NCBI GenBank assembly: GCA_944320415.1
Contig: CALUHJ010000002.1
Coordinates: 124,001 to 188,000 of the forward strand
Direction: 5' to 3'
Length of the DNA stretch: 64,000 nucleotides
DNA from: an uncultured Bacteroidales bacterium
GTDB taxonomy: Bacteria > Bacteroidota > Bacteroidia > Bacteroidales > P3
This document shows positions 37,324 to 46,080 of the stretch, in pieces (within the stretch, counting starts at the first letter, position 1; every line of letters starts with the position of its first letter). Under the pieces are notes generated by a model that saw only the letters and a list, made by a program, of their open reading frames with translations, did no database searches and was not told the DNA's origin. The position numbers and the translations under genes were made by a program.

Positions 37324-37590
<267 letters not shown>

Positions 37591-37655
37591 CTAAAACAAT
37601 TAGTATTATTAATAAACAAACCTCTATCCAAAGCCCTCGCCTTAAATAGGGAAGC

Positions 37656-37663
37656 CAAAAGTA
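37656..37663 (-). promoter_or_regulatory. -7 promoter box of the atp operon (TACTTTTG)
   Basis: It matches TAnnTTTG, 68 nt upstream of the atpE ATG. The -33 site is not clear at standard spacing. It supports atpE, and not an upstream atpB, as the first gene. Confidence 0.5.
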
Positions 37664-37777
37664 GGTATTTTTCCCGAAGCAGTGAAATATAATGTTTTAA
37701 AAAAAACAAACGGTTTTCAAAACAACCTAATTATCAAATCATTAAATGATACATCAAAAACTTTTGCAATGAAAAAA

Positions 37778-37807
37778 TTGTGGGATATAAACAATTTTGT
37801 ATCTTTG
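37778..37807 (+). promoter_or_regulatory. Promoter of the tRNA-Lys/tRNA-Thr/M20 unit (TTG-19-TATCTTTG)
   Basis: The -33 TTG (37778-37780) and -7 TATCTTTG (37800-37807) are 19 bp apart, a full match to the Bacteroidota pattern. The tRNA-Lys 5' end follows 38 nt later. Confidence 0.8.
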
Positions 37808-37845
37808 CAACCGCAAATGTGACTCTGAAGAGAGTTTGATGCAAT

Positions 37846-37918
37846 GTCTTCGTAGCTCAGTTGGTAGAGCAATTGACTCTTAATCAATGGGTCCAGGGTT
37901 CGAGTCCCTGCGAGGACA
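37846..37918 (+). tRNA. tRNA-Lys (anticodon CTT)
   Basis: A 73-nt cloverleaf. The acceptor GTCTTCG/CGAGGAC has one G-U pair. The anticodon loop is CTCTTAA between ATTGA and TCAAT, and the T arm is CAGGG TTCGAGT CCCTG. Discriminator A. CCA is not encoded. It reads AAG. Confidence 0.95.
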
Positions 37919-37946
37919 CTTTCTTGTCTTAAGAAAAGCTGGGCAC

Positions 37947-38019
37947 GCCACTTTAGCTCAGTTGGTAGAGCGCCGCATTCGTAATGCGTAGGTCTGCGGT
38001 TCGAGTCCGCAATGTGGCT
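37947..38019 (+). tRNA. tRNA-Thr (anticodon CGT)
   Basis: A 73-nt cloverleaf with the anticodon loop TTCGTAA between CGCAT and ATGCG and the T arm TGCGG TTCGAGT CCGCA. It reads ACG. The acceptor stem GCCACTT/ATGTGGC has a T-T mismatch at 6-67. Discriminator T, CCA not encoded. It is 28 nt after tRNA-Lys, without a terminator before the M20 gene. Confidence 0.95.
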
Positions 38020-38021
38020 CT

Positions 38022-39218
38022 ATGGAAATTCAAAACAAAATCAGAAATTCAGCAATGCGTCATTACAATGACGTCATTGCTTTTCGCCGTTATTTTCATC
38101 AATATCCGGAATTGTCCAAACAGGAAAAAAAAACTGCCGACTTCATTTGCAATTATCTTGATACGCTTGAAGGCGTGTCATACAGAAGAAACATTGCAGG
38201 CAACGGCATTTGCGGATTTGTAGAAAGCCAAATCAAATCGGACAAATGTGTCGCCTTAAGAGCGGATATGGATGCTTTACCCATAACAGAAACAACAAAC
38301 CTGCCATTCAAATCAAAAAACACAGGAGTAATGCATGCATGTGGACATGACGTACACATGTCCGTTCTTATGGGTGCAATAACCATTCTGTCCGAATTGA
38401 GAAACGAATTCGAAGGAAAAATCATGTTCATATTCCAACCATCTGAAGAACACTACCCGGGAGGAGCGATAACCATGCTGAACGAAGGAATATTCGAACC
38501 GATAAAGCCTTCAAGGATATACGCTTTGCATACGACTCCTGAAATGTATGCAGGGAAAGTCGGTATGAAGGAAGGAAAATATATGGCTTCGACAGATGAA
38601 ATATACATATCGGTATTGGGAAAGGGCGGACACGGCGCAACACCGGATTTGAACATAGATCCAATAGTTGCAGCCTCACACATAGTTATCGCTTTGCAGA
38701 CTCTTGTCAGCAGAAATGCAAATCCGACCCTGCCCACCACCTTTTCCATCGGAAAATTCATTGCAGAGGGAAGAACAAACGTCATTCCCTCGCAAGTGGA
38801 TATGGAATGCATAATACGCACATTTGACGAGCAATGGCGCAAACAGGCTCATAAACTTATTCACCGTATAGTCGAGAACACTGCCAAGGCCTTTGGAGCA
38901 ACGGCCGATGTCTTTATAGACCATGGCTATCCCTATGTATTCAATGATTCCGAAACTACAAAACAGGTACGTAACTGGTCAAAAGAATACATGGGAGAAG
39001 ATAATGTGCTGGATATAAACATGAGAATGACGGCAGAAGATTTCGCTTATTTCGCGCAAAGAGTTCCGGCTTGCTATTTCAGACTCGGAACAAGAAAAAA
39101 AGACTCTCCCGTAACCAATCTCCACACCTCCGACTTTGATGTTGACGAAAGATGTCTGGAATATGGAATGGGATTATCCGCATACATTGCCATAAAGAGC
39201 CTGGCAAACACAGATTAA
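38022..39218 (+). CDS. M20-family amidohydrolase/peptidase
   Basis: 398 residues. A metal-dependent hydrolase of N-acyl amino acids or small peptides (hippurate hydrolase/IAA-amino acid hydrolase subfamily). RRYFHQYPELS is at about 22-32, metal ligands are in HACGHDVHM (Cys107, His109), and the catalytic base region is PSEEHYPGG (about 140-148). The dimerisation domain follows from about 185. The ATG lies only 2 nt after the tRNA-Thr 3' end, so tRNA processing would leave a nearly leaderless message. An internal ATG at 38055 is an alternative, but the first start fits family length better. Confidence 0.92.
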   Translation: MEIQNKIRNSAMRHYNDVIAFRRYFHQYPELSKQEKKTADFICNYLDTLEGVSYRRNIAGNGICGFVESQIKSDKCVALRADMDALPITETTNLPFKSKNTGVMHACGHDVHMSVLMGAITILSELRNEFEGKIMFIFQPSEEHYPGGAITMLNEGIFEPIKPSRIYALHTTPEMYAGKVGMKEGKYMASTDEIYISVLGKGGHGATPDLNIDPIVAASHIVIALQTLVSRNANPTLPTTFSIGKFIAEGRTNVIPSQVDMECIIRTFDEQWRKQAHKLIHRIVENTAKAFGATADVFIDHGYPYVFNDSETTKQVRNWSKEYMGEDNVLDINMRMTAEDFAYFAQRVPACYFRLGTRKKDSPVTNLHTSDFDVDERCLEYGMGLSAYIAIKSLANTD

Positions 39219-39244
39219 ACAGATTCAAAAGCAGTTCTGACGAA

Positions 39245-39322
39245 ACTTGATTTCAGGAAATTCTTTTCTGAAATCAAAAAAATGAAATCAGAAAAGAAAA
39301 AAATCTTTTCTGATTTCATTTT
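39245..39322. repeat. Copy C of dispersed two-hairpin repeat; terminator between convergent genes
   Basis: The first hairpin is GATTTCAGGAAA (39249-39260) with TTTTCTGAAATC (39265-39276). The second is ATGAAATCAGAAAAGA (39282-39297) with TCTTTTCTGATTTCAT (39304-39319). The whole stretch aligns with the reverse complement of copy A at 8.6 kb, and both copies sit directly downstream of a gene in the same relative orientation (M20 here, nuclease there). purM ends at its right edge. Confidence 0.8.
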
Positions 39323-39323
39323 A

Positions 39324-40493
39324 TCAGTAAACAAACTCTCCGAAAGGACTTCTGATTGTAAGTTTTTTTGCAGGACTTTCTTCCACATGTCCTACTATTT
39401 TAGCCTCCACATCAAAGCCTTTGCTTATTGCGATTACCTCCTCCGCCGTTTTCTCATCTGTATATATTTCCATACGGTGGCCCATGTTGAAAACCTTGTA
39501 CATTTCCTTCCAATCCGTTTGGGACTGGGATTGTATCATTTCAAACAAAGGAGGAATGTCAAACAGATTGTCCTTCACCACATGCAGGTTGTCATTTATG
39601 AAATTCAGCACTTTGGTTTGCGCTCCGCCGCTGCAGTGAACCAGTCCGTTGATTTTGTCGCGATGTTCCGCCAATACCTTCGCCATTATCGGTGCATAAG
39701 TCCTTGTAGGCGACAATACCATTTTACCGGCATCAACACCGCTTACCGCAGTCGGTGATGTCAGTTCCATACCTCCGCAATATACCACTTCAGGATTAAG
39801 GTCCGGATCATAAGTTTCGGGAAAGTCCTTTGCAAGTCTTTTATTGAATACGTCATGACGGGCCGAAGTAAGGCCGTTGCTGCCCATTCCGCCGTTATAA
39901 CAGTCCTCATAGCTTGCCTGTCCGAAAGAAGCCAGACCGACTATGACATCTCCTGCCTTTATATTGTGATTGGATATTATGTCGCTGCGTTTTGCTCTTG
40001 CCGTTACCGTACTGTCCACTATTATGGTACGGACAAGATCCCCCACATCGGCCGTTTCGCCTCCGGTGGAGTGAATGCCTACGCCCAAAGTTCTCATCTT
40101 TTCAAGGAATTCTTCCGTTCCGTTGATTATTGCGGAAACAACCTCACCGGGGATAAGTCTTTTGTTTCTTCCGATTGTAGAGGAAAGAAGGATGTTGTTC
40201 GTTATGCCAACACAAATCAAATCATCGATGTTCATAACTATCGAATCTATGGCAATACCTTTCCATACCGACAAATCGCCTGTCTGTTTCCAGTACGCGT
40301 AAGCAAGTGACGATTTCGTGCCCGCTCCGTCCGCATGCATCACAATGCAATAATCTTCATCTGCTGTCAATATGTCCGGCACCACCTTGCAGAAAGCCCT
40401 CGGGAACAATCCCTTGTCCAAATTCCTGATTGCGTTGTGAACATCTTCTTTCGAGGCACTGACGCCTCTCAAGCTGTATTTCTCAATATTCAT
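39324..40493 (-). CDS. purM: Phosphoribosylformylglycinamidine cyclo-ligase (AIR synthase)
   Basis: 389 residues of the PurM/PurL ATP-binding superfamily. It closes the imidazole ring in purine synthesis (FGAM to AIR). Landmarks are MHADGAGTKSSLAY, VMNIDDLICVG, HSTGGETADVGDLVRT and HCSGGAQTKVL. Somewhat longer than the E. coli enzyme (345) and of the Bacteroidota form. It is the last gene of lysS-ctp-purM, 12 nt after ctp. Confidence 0.93.
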   Translation of the reverse strand: MNIEKYSLRGVSASKEDVHNAIRNLDKGLFPRAFCKVVPDILTADEDYCIVMHADGAGTKSSLAYAYWKQTGDLSVWKGIAIDSIVMNIDDLICVGITNNILLSSTIGRNKRLIPGEVVSAIINGTEEFLEKMRTLGVGIHSTGGETADVGDLVRTIIVDSTVTARAKRSDIISNHNIKAGDVIVGLASFGQASYEDCYNGGMGSNGLTSARHDVFNKRLAKDFPETYDPDLNPEVVYCGGMELTSPTAVSGVDAGKMVLSPTRTYAPIMAKVLAEHRDKINGLVHCSGGAQTKVLNFINDNLHVVKDNLFDIPPLFEMIQSQSQTDWKEMYKVFNMGHRMEIYTDEKTAEEVIAISKGFDVEAKIVGHVEESPAKKLTIRSPFGEFVY

Positions 40494-40505
40494 TTCAGTT
40501 CGGTT

Positions 40506-42089
40506 TTAATTCCTTATGTTTTTGAATTGTGTCAAACACTTTTGCACGTCTTCATCTATTTGAAGGTAAATAGGGTAAAAGTATTCGTCACCGTATAAGT
40601 TTTGAGCCATATAGGCTTTCATAAGCAGTTTTATTTCCTTTTCTTCTTTGGGAGGAATGTTTTTCAATTCTATTTTCTGGGCTTTTGCCGAGGCAATCAT
40701 GCTGTCGTATAAATCCTGACTCGTTTTAAAGTTTTTGAGAAATTCTCCTCCTGTTTCATATATGGAAAATTCCTTACGGTTTTTGTCCGTATAGTCGAAA
40801 CAGAACTTGTATATAAGACCTTTTCTGAGAAGAGTTGTATAGTCCGTACTTTTCTTGTAAAGATAATATGGCAGTTCTATATCCGGTTCTATTCCACCGC
40901 CGCCGTAAACCGTTCTGCCTTTCTTGGTTTTGTATTTCAGGGAATCAGCATGCGATATGGTGTCGCTGTGATTTTCCATGTTGACATATCTTTCCAGAAA
41001 ATCGGTATAATACTTTTCAGGGTCACCCGATATATAAGGTCTTTGAATGCATCTTCCGCTTGGTGTGTAATATCTTGACACCGTCAGTCTTATTGCGGAG
41101 CCGTCCGCCAACATTTTCTGTTCCTGCACCAATCCCTTTCCGAACGTTCTTCGTCCCATTATGCAGGCTCTGTCGTTGTCCTGCATCGCTCCTGCTATTA
41201 TTTCTGAAGCAGAGGCGGATGCCTCGTCTATAAGGATTATCATCTTGCCCTTTGTGAAATTTCCGTCGGCTTTGACAAAATAATCTTTTCGTCCAGTGTA
41301 CCTTCCCTTGGTGAAAAGTATCAAATCGTTAGGTTCAAGGAACTCTTCGGCTATGTTTATCGCCTGATCGAGATAACCTCCTCCGTTTCCTCTCAAGTCG
41401 AATATCAGTTGACTCTGTTCCGAAAGGTTCAGTTTTCTCATGGCTGCCGATACCTCAGCATGGGAATTTGCGGAGAATTGGGACAATTTTATATAAGCCG
41501 TATTCCTGTCAATCATACCGAAATAGTCAACGCTGTGTATGGGAATGGCATCACGTGTTATGGTATATTGTATAGGTTCCTTTATACCGCTTCGCCTTAT
41601 GCTTATACTTACTTTTGTTCCTTTCCTGCCTTTTAGCAGTTTGAATACTTTTTCATTGGTTATATCCTTTCCGCAAACTGTTTTTCCATCCACCTTTATT
41701 ATTCTGTCGCCGGCCATAATCCCCGCTTTTTGTGACGGACCCGAAGCAATAGGTTGAATGACCACAATAGTATCCTCAATTATCCTGAATTGGATTCCTA
41801 TCCCGTCAAAATTACCCTGCAAGGATTCGTTTTCCCGTTTGATTTCTTCAGAAGTAAGATAAACGGAATGAGGGTCCAGATTTTTCAGAAGACTGCGTAT
41901 TGCCTCATCCTCCAAAGAATCCATATCCACTTTGTCGACATATTGCTCGTTTACCAAAGAAACCACCTGATTTATTTTGTTCCGGTTTACTGTCAACGTA
42001 CTTCTGCCCGGTATCAGGAAGAAACCCAATAGCAAACCCGCAACTACGGACAACGCAATGATTATCGGCGTTCTTGCTTTGTTGTTCAT
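40506..42089 (-). CDS. C-terminal processing peptidase (S41 family)
   Basis: 527 residues: N-terminal membrane anchor (about 8-26), a PDZ domain at about 90-170, and the S41 protease core. The catalytic serine lies in DEASASASEI (about 289-297), with Lys318 in RTFGKG as dyad partner. It cleaves C-terminal tails of envelope proteins in the periplasm. The C-terminal extension (about 385-527) is usual in Bacteroidota. It lies 16 nt after lysS and 12 nt before purM. Confidence 0.95.
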   Translation of the reverse strand: MNNKARTPIIIALSVVAGLLLGFFLIPGRSTLTVNRNKINQVVSLVNEQYVDKVDMDSLEDEAIRSLLKNLDPHSVYLTSEEIKRENESLQGNFDGIGIQFRIIEDTIVVIQPIASGPSQKAGIMAGDRIIKVDGKTVCGKDITNEKVFKLLKGRKGTKVSISIRRSGIKEPIQYTITRDAIPIHSVDYFGMIDRNTAYIKLSQFSANSHAEVSAAMRKLNLSEQSQLIFDLRGNGGGYLDQAINIAEEFLEPNDLILFTKGRYTGRKDYFVKADGNFTKGKMIILIDEASASASEIIAGAMQDNDRACIMGRRTFGKGLVQEQKMLADGSAIRLTVSRYYTPSGRCIQRPYISGDPEKYYTDFLERYVNMENHSDTISHADSLKYKTKKGRTVYGGGGIEPDIELPYYLYKKSTDYTTLLRKGLIYKFCFDYTDKNRKEFSIYETGGEFLKNFKTSQDLYDSMIASAKAQKIELKNIPPKEEKEIKLLMKAYMAQNLYGDEYFYPIYLQIDEDVQKCLTQFKNIRN

Positions 42090-42105
42090 ATTCGATATTA
42101 TCCTG

Positions 42106-43827
42106 CTACTGATTTATCCAACCTTGTACCTGTTCAAGCTTAAGCGCTGGTATGTCGACTTTATTCTTTTTTCTCAAACCATTCAGGTCATTGAACAGTT
42201 TGTTAGGGTTTGCCTCCGCAAGCTCTTCCAACCTGTTTATCCCCGTTTTGCGAAGCAACGGAATCCATTCCGAAGGCACTCCTTTCTCCCTGAACTGTTC
42301 GTCTGTGGATTGAACAATCTTTTTCTCCGGTTTCATTTGCGGGAAAAACAATACGTCCTGTATTGAAACAGAATCGGTCATAAGCATACACAATCGGTCT
42401 ATACCTATACCCATACCTGAAGTAGGCGGCATGCCATACTCCAACGCCCTGACAAAATCGTAATCGATATACATCGCTTCATCATCTCCTCTTTCCTGAA
42501 GCATCAACTGATCCTGGAATCTTTCCAACTGGTCTATCGGATCGTTCAATTCCGAGTATGCATTCGCAAGTTCCTTGCCGTTGACAAACAATTCAAAACG
42601 CTCGGTCAAGCCTTCAATCGTCCTGTGTTTCTTAGTAAGAGGCGACATTTCCTTTGGATAGTCGTAAACAAAAGTAGGTTGAATGTAATGTTCCTCACAT
42701 TTTGCACCGAATATTTCGTCTATCAACTTGCCTTTCCCCATAGTCTGGTCAACCTCTATACCCAACTTCCCGCAAGCCTCGAAAAGTTGTGTCTCATCCA
42801 TTTCATATATATCATAACCGGTATATTGCAAAATGGAATCCCGCATAGTGACCCTCGCAAAGGGACGCTTGAAATCCAGAACCTTGTCCGCCAACTTTAC
42901 CTTAGTCTGTCCGTGCAACGCCAAGGCTACCCGCTCTATCATACGCTCGGTAAAATCCATCATCCAAAAGTAATCCTTGTAGGCTACGTAAATCTCCATG
43001 GCCGTAAACTCTGGATTGTGCGTACGGTCCATGCCTTCGTTGCGGAAATTCCTCGAAAACTCATAGACCCCTTCAAATCCGCCCACTATAAGTCTTTTCA
43101 AATACAATTCGTTTGCAATACGCAGATACAACGGAATGTTCAAGGTGTTGTGGTGAGTGACGAAAGGTCGGGCCGATGCCCCTCCAGGTATGGATTGAAG
43201 CACTGGCGTCTCTACCTCAAGGTAACCGCACTGGTTGAAAAACTCCCTTATGGTGTTTATTATCTTGGTCCTCTTTACAAAAACATCCTTTATGCCCGGA
43301 TTAACTATCAAATCAAGATAGCGTTGACGGTATCTCTGCTCGGTATCGGTAAAGGCGTCATACACCTTGCCGTCCTTTTCCTTGACAATGGGCAAAGGAC
43401 GTACGGATTTGCACAAAACGCAAAATTCCTTCACATGAATGGATATCTCACCCATCTGCGTAGTGAATACAAAACCCTTTACACCTATTATGTCCCCTAT
43501 GTCCAGAAGTTTCTTGAAAACAGTATTGTACATCGTTTTGTCCTCACCGGGACAAATCTCATCGCGCTTTACATATATCTGTATCTTTCCGTAAGCATCC
43601 TGCAACTCGGCAAACGAAGCCGCCCCCATGATTCTCCTGCTCATTATCCTGCCGGCAAGAGATACGCTTTGGTACAGACCGTTGTCCTTTGGATAATTCT
43701 CCAATATGTCACACGTCTTCGCATTTACCTCATACAAAGGGGCAGGGTAAGGTTCTATGCCCAGTTTTCTCAATTGTTCTACGGATTGTCTTCTGAAAAT
43801 CTCCTGTTCACTCAATTCGTTGTTCAT
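42106..43827 (-). CDS. lysS: Lysyl-tRNA synthetase, class II
   Basis: 573 residues. An N-terminal OB-fold anticodon domain (about 50-170) is followed by the class II core with motif 2 (FRNEGMDRTHNPEFT) and motif 3 (GMGIGIDRLCML). A C-terminal extension of about 70 residues (from FREKGVPSEW) is of the kind found in Bacteroidota LysS. It has its own promoter and leads the lysS-ctp-purM operon. tRNA-Lys is encoded 5.9 kb away. Confidence 0.97.
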   Translation of the reverse strand: MNNELSEQEIFRRQSVEQLRKLGIEPYPAPLYEVNAKTCDILENYPKDNGLYQSVSLAGRIMSRRIMGAASFAELQDAYGKIQIYVKRDEICPGEDKTMYNTVFKKLLDIGDIIGVKGFVFTTQMGEISIHVKEFCVLCKSVRPLPIVKEKDGKVYDAFTDTEQRYRQRYLDLIVNPGIKDVFVKRTKIINTIREFFNQCGYLEVETPVLQSIPGGASARPFVTHHNTLNIPLYLRIANELYLKRLIVGGFEGVYEFSRNFRNEGMDRTHNPEFTAMEIYVAYKDYFWMMDFTERMIERVALALHGQTKVKLADKVLDFKRPFARVTMRDSILQYTGYDIYEMDETQLFEACGKLGIEVDQTMGKGKLIDEIFGAKCEEHYIQPTFVYDYPKEMSPLTKKHRTIEGLTERFELFVNGKELANAYSELNDPIDQLERFQDQLMLQERGDDEAMYIDYDFVRALEYGMPPTSGMGIGIDRLCMLMTDSVSIQDVLFFPQMKPEKKIVQSTDEQFREKGVPSEWIPLLRKTGINRLEELAEANPNKLFNDLNGLRKKNKVDIPALKLEQVQGWINQ

Positions 43828-43856
43828 AACCTCGTATTTGTCACAAATTTATCCTG

Positions 43857-43885
43857 CAAATTTACTTATTTATTTGGAAAAACAA
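43857..43885 (-). promoter_or_regulatory. Promoter of the lysS operon (TTG-18-TAAATTTG)
   Basis: The -7 box TAAATTTG is at 43857-43864, 30 nt before the ATG. A TTG lies at 43883-43885, one base closer than the usual 19-21 bp. Confidence 0.6.
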
Positions 43886-44031
43886 GAAAATATCTTTCCT
43901 CCGCCAACCTCTGTACCATATTTGACACGTATAAAATGCAATTTTGTGTCCGACATGCATTGTAGTATCGGAAAAAGCAGTAATTTTACAGAATTGTTTT
44001 GAGAGTTAACAATAAAGAATCAAGGATAAAT

Positions 44032-44841
44032 ATGAACGGGTTTCAGGAAGAACTGCATGCTTTGACCCAGGAATTTCAAAGAGCGTGCGAAAGGGTTTGT
44101 TCAAGTGAGGAGGTGTCACAACTGGATGTTGATGTATTGAGAAGGAAAATGCGCAAGATGTATGATTTTCTTTTGTCTGCCCCTTACGAAGCACAAAAAC
44201 GTATTGCGCATCAGTCGCATGAGGATGAAAACATTGTGATTCAACGGATTGAAACGCCTGTGGCAGAGGAAGAACCGGCAATTCAGAATACTGTTGCAAA
44301 TCAGGACATTAGCGAAACAAAGAAAGAAGAAAACGAATTCAGAAAAGAAAAAATCGAAATCAAGAAAGAAAACGACGAAACAAAGAAAGAGGAAACGCAA
44401 CCTGTAATCGAACAGAAGGAAGAAGAACCCGAACAGGAGGAAATCAGAAATGAGGAGCATCAGAAGCAGGAATCCGCTTCGGTTTTGACTTATCTTCACG
44501 AGAACATAATGAAGGAGCATTCCGACAGGTCAAAATCAGGAGGTTCAACCCTGGATTTGTTTATCGACAAACCTGTTTCCATTGCGGAAAGATTTGAAAA
44601 CAAAAACAGGAGTGACCTTAGGACAGCTATAGGAGTAAGTGAGAAGTTCCTTTTCATAAACGACCTGTTTTCGGGAAACCTGAAAGACTACACGGATTTT
44701 ATAAGTCAGTTGAACCAGGCCTCCACATTGGAAATGTCCATGACCGTAATAGAGGAAATGAGGCATAAAAGGAAATGGGCAAACAATTCTCTTGCATATA
44801 CAACATTAAGAACATTGATAGAAACCCGTTTCAAGAAGTAG
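44032..44841 (+). CDS. Conserved Bacteroidota protein of unknown function with repeat-derived K/E linker
   Basis: 269 residues from the ATG at 44032, preceded by AAGGA; a TTG at 43999 is possible but unsupported. The N-terminus (1-70) is helical. A Glu/Lys-rich linker spans about 75-150. A C-terminal domain from about 180 contains GVSEKFLFINDLFSGNLKDY and ends RTLIETRFKK, a pattern I know from uncharacterised Bacteroidota proteins. Residues from E95 (ETKKEENEFRKEK) are encoded by DNA resembling the dispersed hairpin repeat, and a related peptide occurs in the anti-sigma factor at 59 kb. It precedes gmk by 3 nt. Confidence 0.85.
   Translation: MNGFQEELHALTQEFQRACERVCSSEEVSQLDVDVLRRKMRKMYDFLLSAPYEAQKRIAHQSHEDENIVIQRIETPVAEEEPAIQNTVANQDISETKKEENEFRKEKIEIKKENDETKKEETQPVIEQKEEEPEQEEIRNEEHQKQESASVLTYLHENIMKEHSDRSKSGGSTLDLFIDKPVSIAERFENKNRSDLRTAIGVSEKFLFINDLFSGNLKDYTDFISQLNQASTLEMSMTVIEEMRHKRKWANNSLAYTTLRTLIETRFKK
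44314..44397 (+). repeat. Copy D of the dispersed repeat, inside a reading frame
   Basis: GAAACAAAGAAAGAA followed after a few bases by ATTCAGAAAAGAAAAAAT (from 44337) parallels the anti-sigma copy E with few differences. GAAACAAAGAAAGA recurs at 44377-44390. No inverted-repeat arm is present, so this copy is partial or decayed. It is in frame and encodes residues about 95-122 of the surrounding protein. Confidence 0.55.
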
Positions 44842-44844
44842 CAA

Positions 44845-45438
44845 ATGAAAGGAGTTCTTATATTTTCCGCTCCTTCGGGAAGTGGCAAGACAACAATATT
44901 GAAACGGATATTCGACAAATATCCCCGTATGTTCGGCTTTTCCATATCGGCCACAAACCGGCCTGCGCGTCCCGGAGAAGAAGACGGAAAGGATTATTAT
45001 TTTCTGTCCGACGAATTGATGAAAGAAAAAATCGATAGAGGAGATTTTCTCGAATGGGAAGAGGTTTATCAGGGCAGATATTACGGTACGTTGCGTTCGG
45101 AGCTTGACAGGATTTGGTCGGAGGGAAAAGTCGTGGTGTTCGATGTGGATGTAAAGGGCGGAGTCAACATAAAAAGAATGCTTAAGGACAATGCGTTTTC
45201 AATATTCATAATGCCACCTGGTGTTGAAGAGTTGGAAAACAGACTGAGACTGAGAGGAACGGAAACGGAAGAAAGTATAAAGGAAAGGATATCAAGAGCG
45301 AGGATGGAGCTTTCTATGGCCTGCAACTTCGACAAGGTGATTCTGAACGATGATTTGCAGGAAGCGGTAAAGACCGTAGAGGAGACAATACTGCAACAAA
45401 TGGAAAAATGGAACGTTAAGTTTGAAACGAATTTATGA
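44845..45438 (+). CDS. gmk: Guanylate kinase
   Basis: 197 residues. It phosphorylates GMP/dGMP to the diphosphate. The P-loop is SAPSGSGKTT at 8-17, followed by SATNRPARPGEEDGKDYYFL, which binds GMP, and FLEWEEVYQGRYYGT. It lies 3 nt after the upstream unknown gene and 3 nt before the next. In many Bacteroidota nadD follows gmk; here an unknown gene and a SpoIIE phosphatase do. Confidence 0.97.
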   Translation: MKGVLIFSAPSGSGKTTILKRIFDKYPRMFGFSISATNRPARPGEEDGKDYYFLSDELMKEKIDRGDFLEWEEVYQGRYYGTLRSELDRIWSEGKVVVFDVDVKGGVNIKRMLKDNAFSIFIMPPGVEELENRLRLRGTETEESIKERISRARMELSMACNFDKVILNDDLQEAVKTVEETILQQMEKWNVKFETNL

Positions 45439-45441
45439 TAT

Positions 45442-46071
45442 ATGATTAACAGAAACTACCTTTGCTCGTTGGAGCTTATAGCCTTTGATGATAATGTAAT
45501 GAAATACGGGGCTGACATGCTGAAAATAAGACTTGAGAAGATAATAAAGGACATAAATTACGCTGCATCACAACGGAAATGTCCCATAAAGAGTTTCAAT
45601 ATGGGCAGTCGTCTTGTTTTCATGACGCATGGGGATGATGATGAGACATTATCCGATTTTCTGTCTTTTCTTTTCGATTACAACAAACAGGCTATTTTGT
45701 TCGGTTATCCTCACAAGGGGGTATTGCTGTTGCAGGAGCAGACAATGATGAGCGGTAACGGTGTTGAGGTTGTGAATTCCAAGGCTTTGATAGAATCGGA
45801 AATACTGCTCGGCAAACAGAATATTGCCGGAATATCAACTTGTCCGGATTTGTTTGAGCGTAAGAAAGACATCATGGGCAGATATTTTTCATTTTTTGAC
45901 GGTTTTATTCTTTTGAATCTGATAAGACACAAGTTGGCGGACATTGCCTTATCGGGAATGACAAGCAGTGTAGAATCCAATTTCGCCAAGATAGGTATAA
46001 AAGATTCCTTTTGCGGATTTTCCGACCTGAAAGATAATGTCTGCAAATTCCTGAGAGAACAAAACAAATAG
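45442..46071 (+). CDS. Unknown protein between gmk and SpoIIE phosphatase
   Basis: 209 residues, no signal peptide or membrane segment, so cytoplasmic. I do not recognise the family. The middle (about 50-140) runs MGSRLVFMTHGDDDET, then FGYPHKGVLLLQ, then GNGVEVVNSKALIESEILLGKQ. This order is faintly like the second half of class III nucleotide cyclase domains (GxV...G.aVn.AArl), but the catalytic metal-binding aspartates are not obvious. It is therefore at best a degenerate or regulatory relative. It is 3 nt after gmk and 9 nt before the phosphatase gene, so it may be that enzyme's partner. Confidence 0.75.
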   Translation: MINRNYLCSLELIAFDDNVMKYGADMLKIRLEKIIKDINYAASQRKCPIKSFNMGSRLVFMTHGDDDETLSDFLSFLFDYNKQAILFGYPHKGVLLLQEQTMMSGNGVEVVNSKALIESEILLGKQNIAGISTCPDLFERKKDIMGRYFSFFDGFILLNLIRHKLADIALSGMTSSVESNFAKIGIKDSFCGFSDLKDNVCKFLREQNK

Positions 46072-46080
46072 GGACAGTTT

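Noticed and set aside
42625..43965. 446-codon open frame on the plus strand
   Set aside because: It lies antisense to lysS, whose class II motifs are intact. The translation is rich in Tyr/Leu/His with no domain, as expected of a shadow frame.
43999..44031. TTG start for the gene upstream of gmk
   Set aside because: The ATG at 44032 has a purine-rich ribosome site, and the extra residues are not supported.
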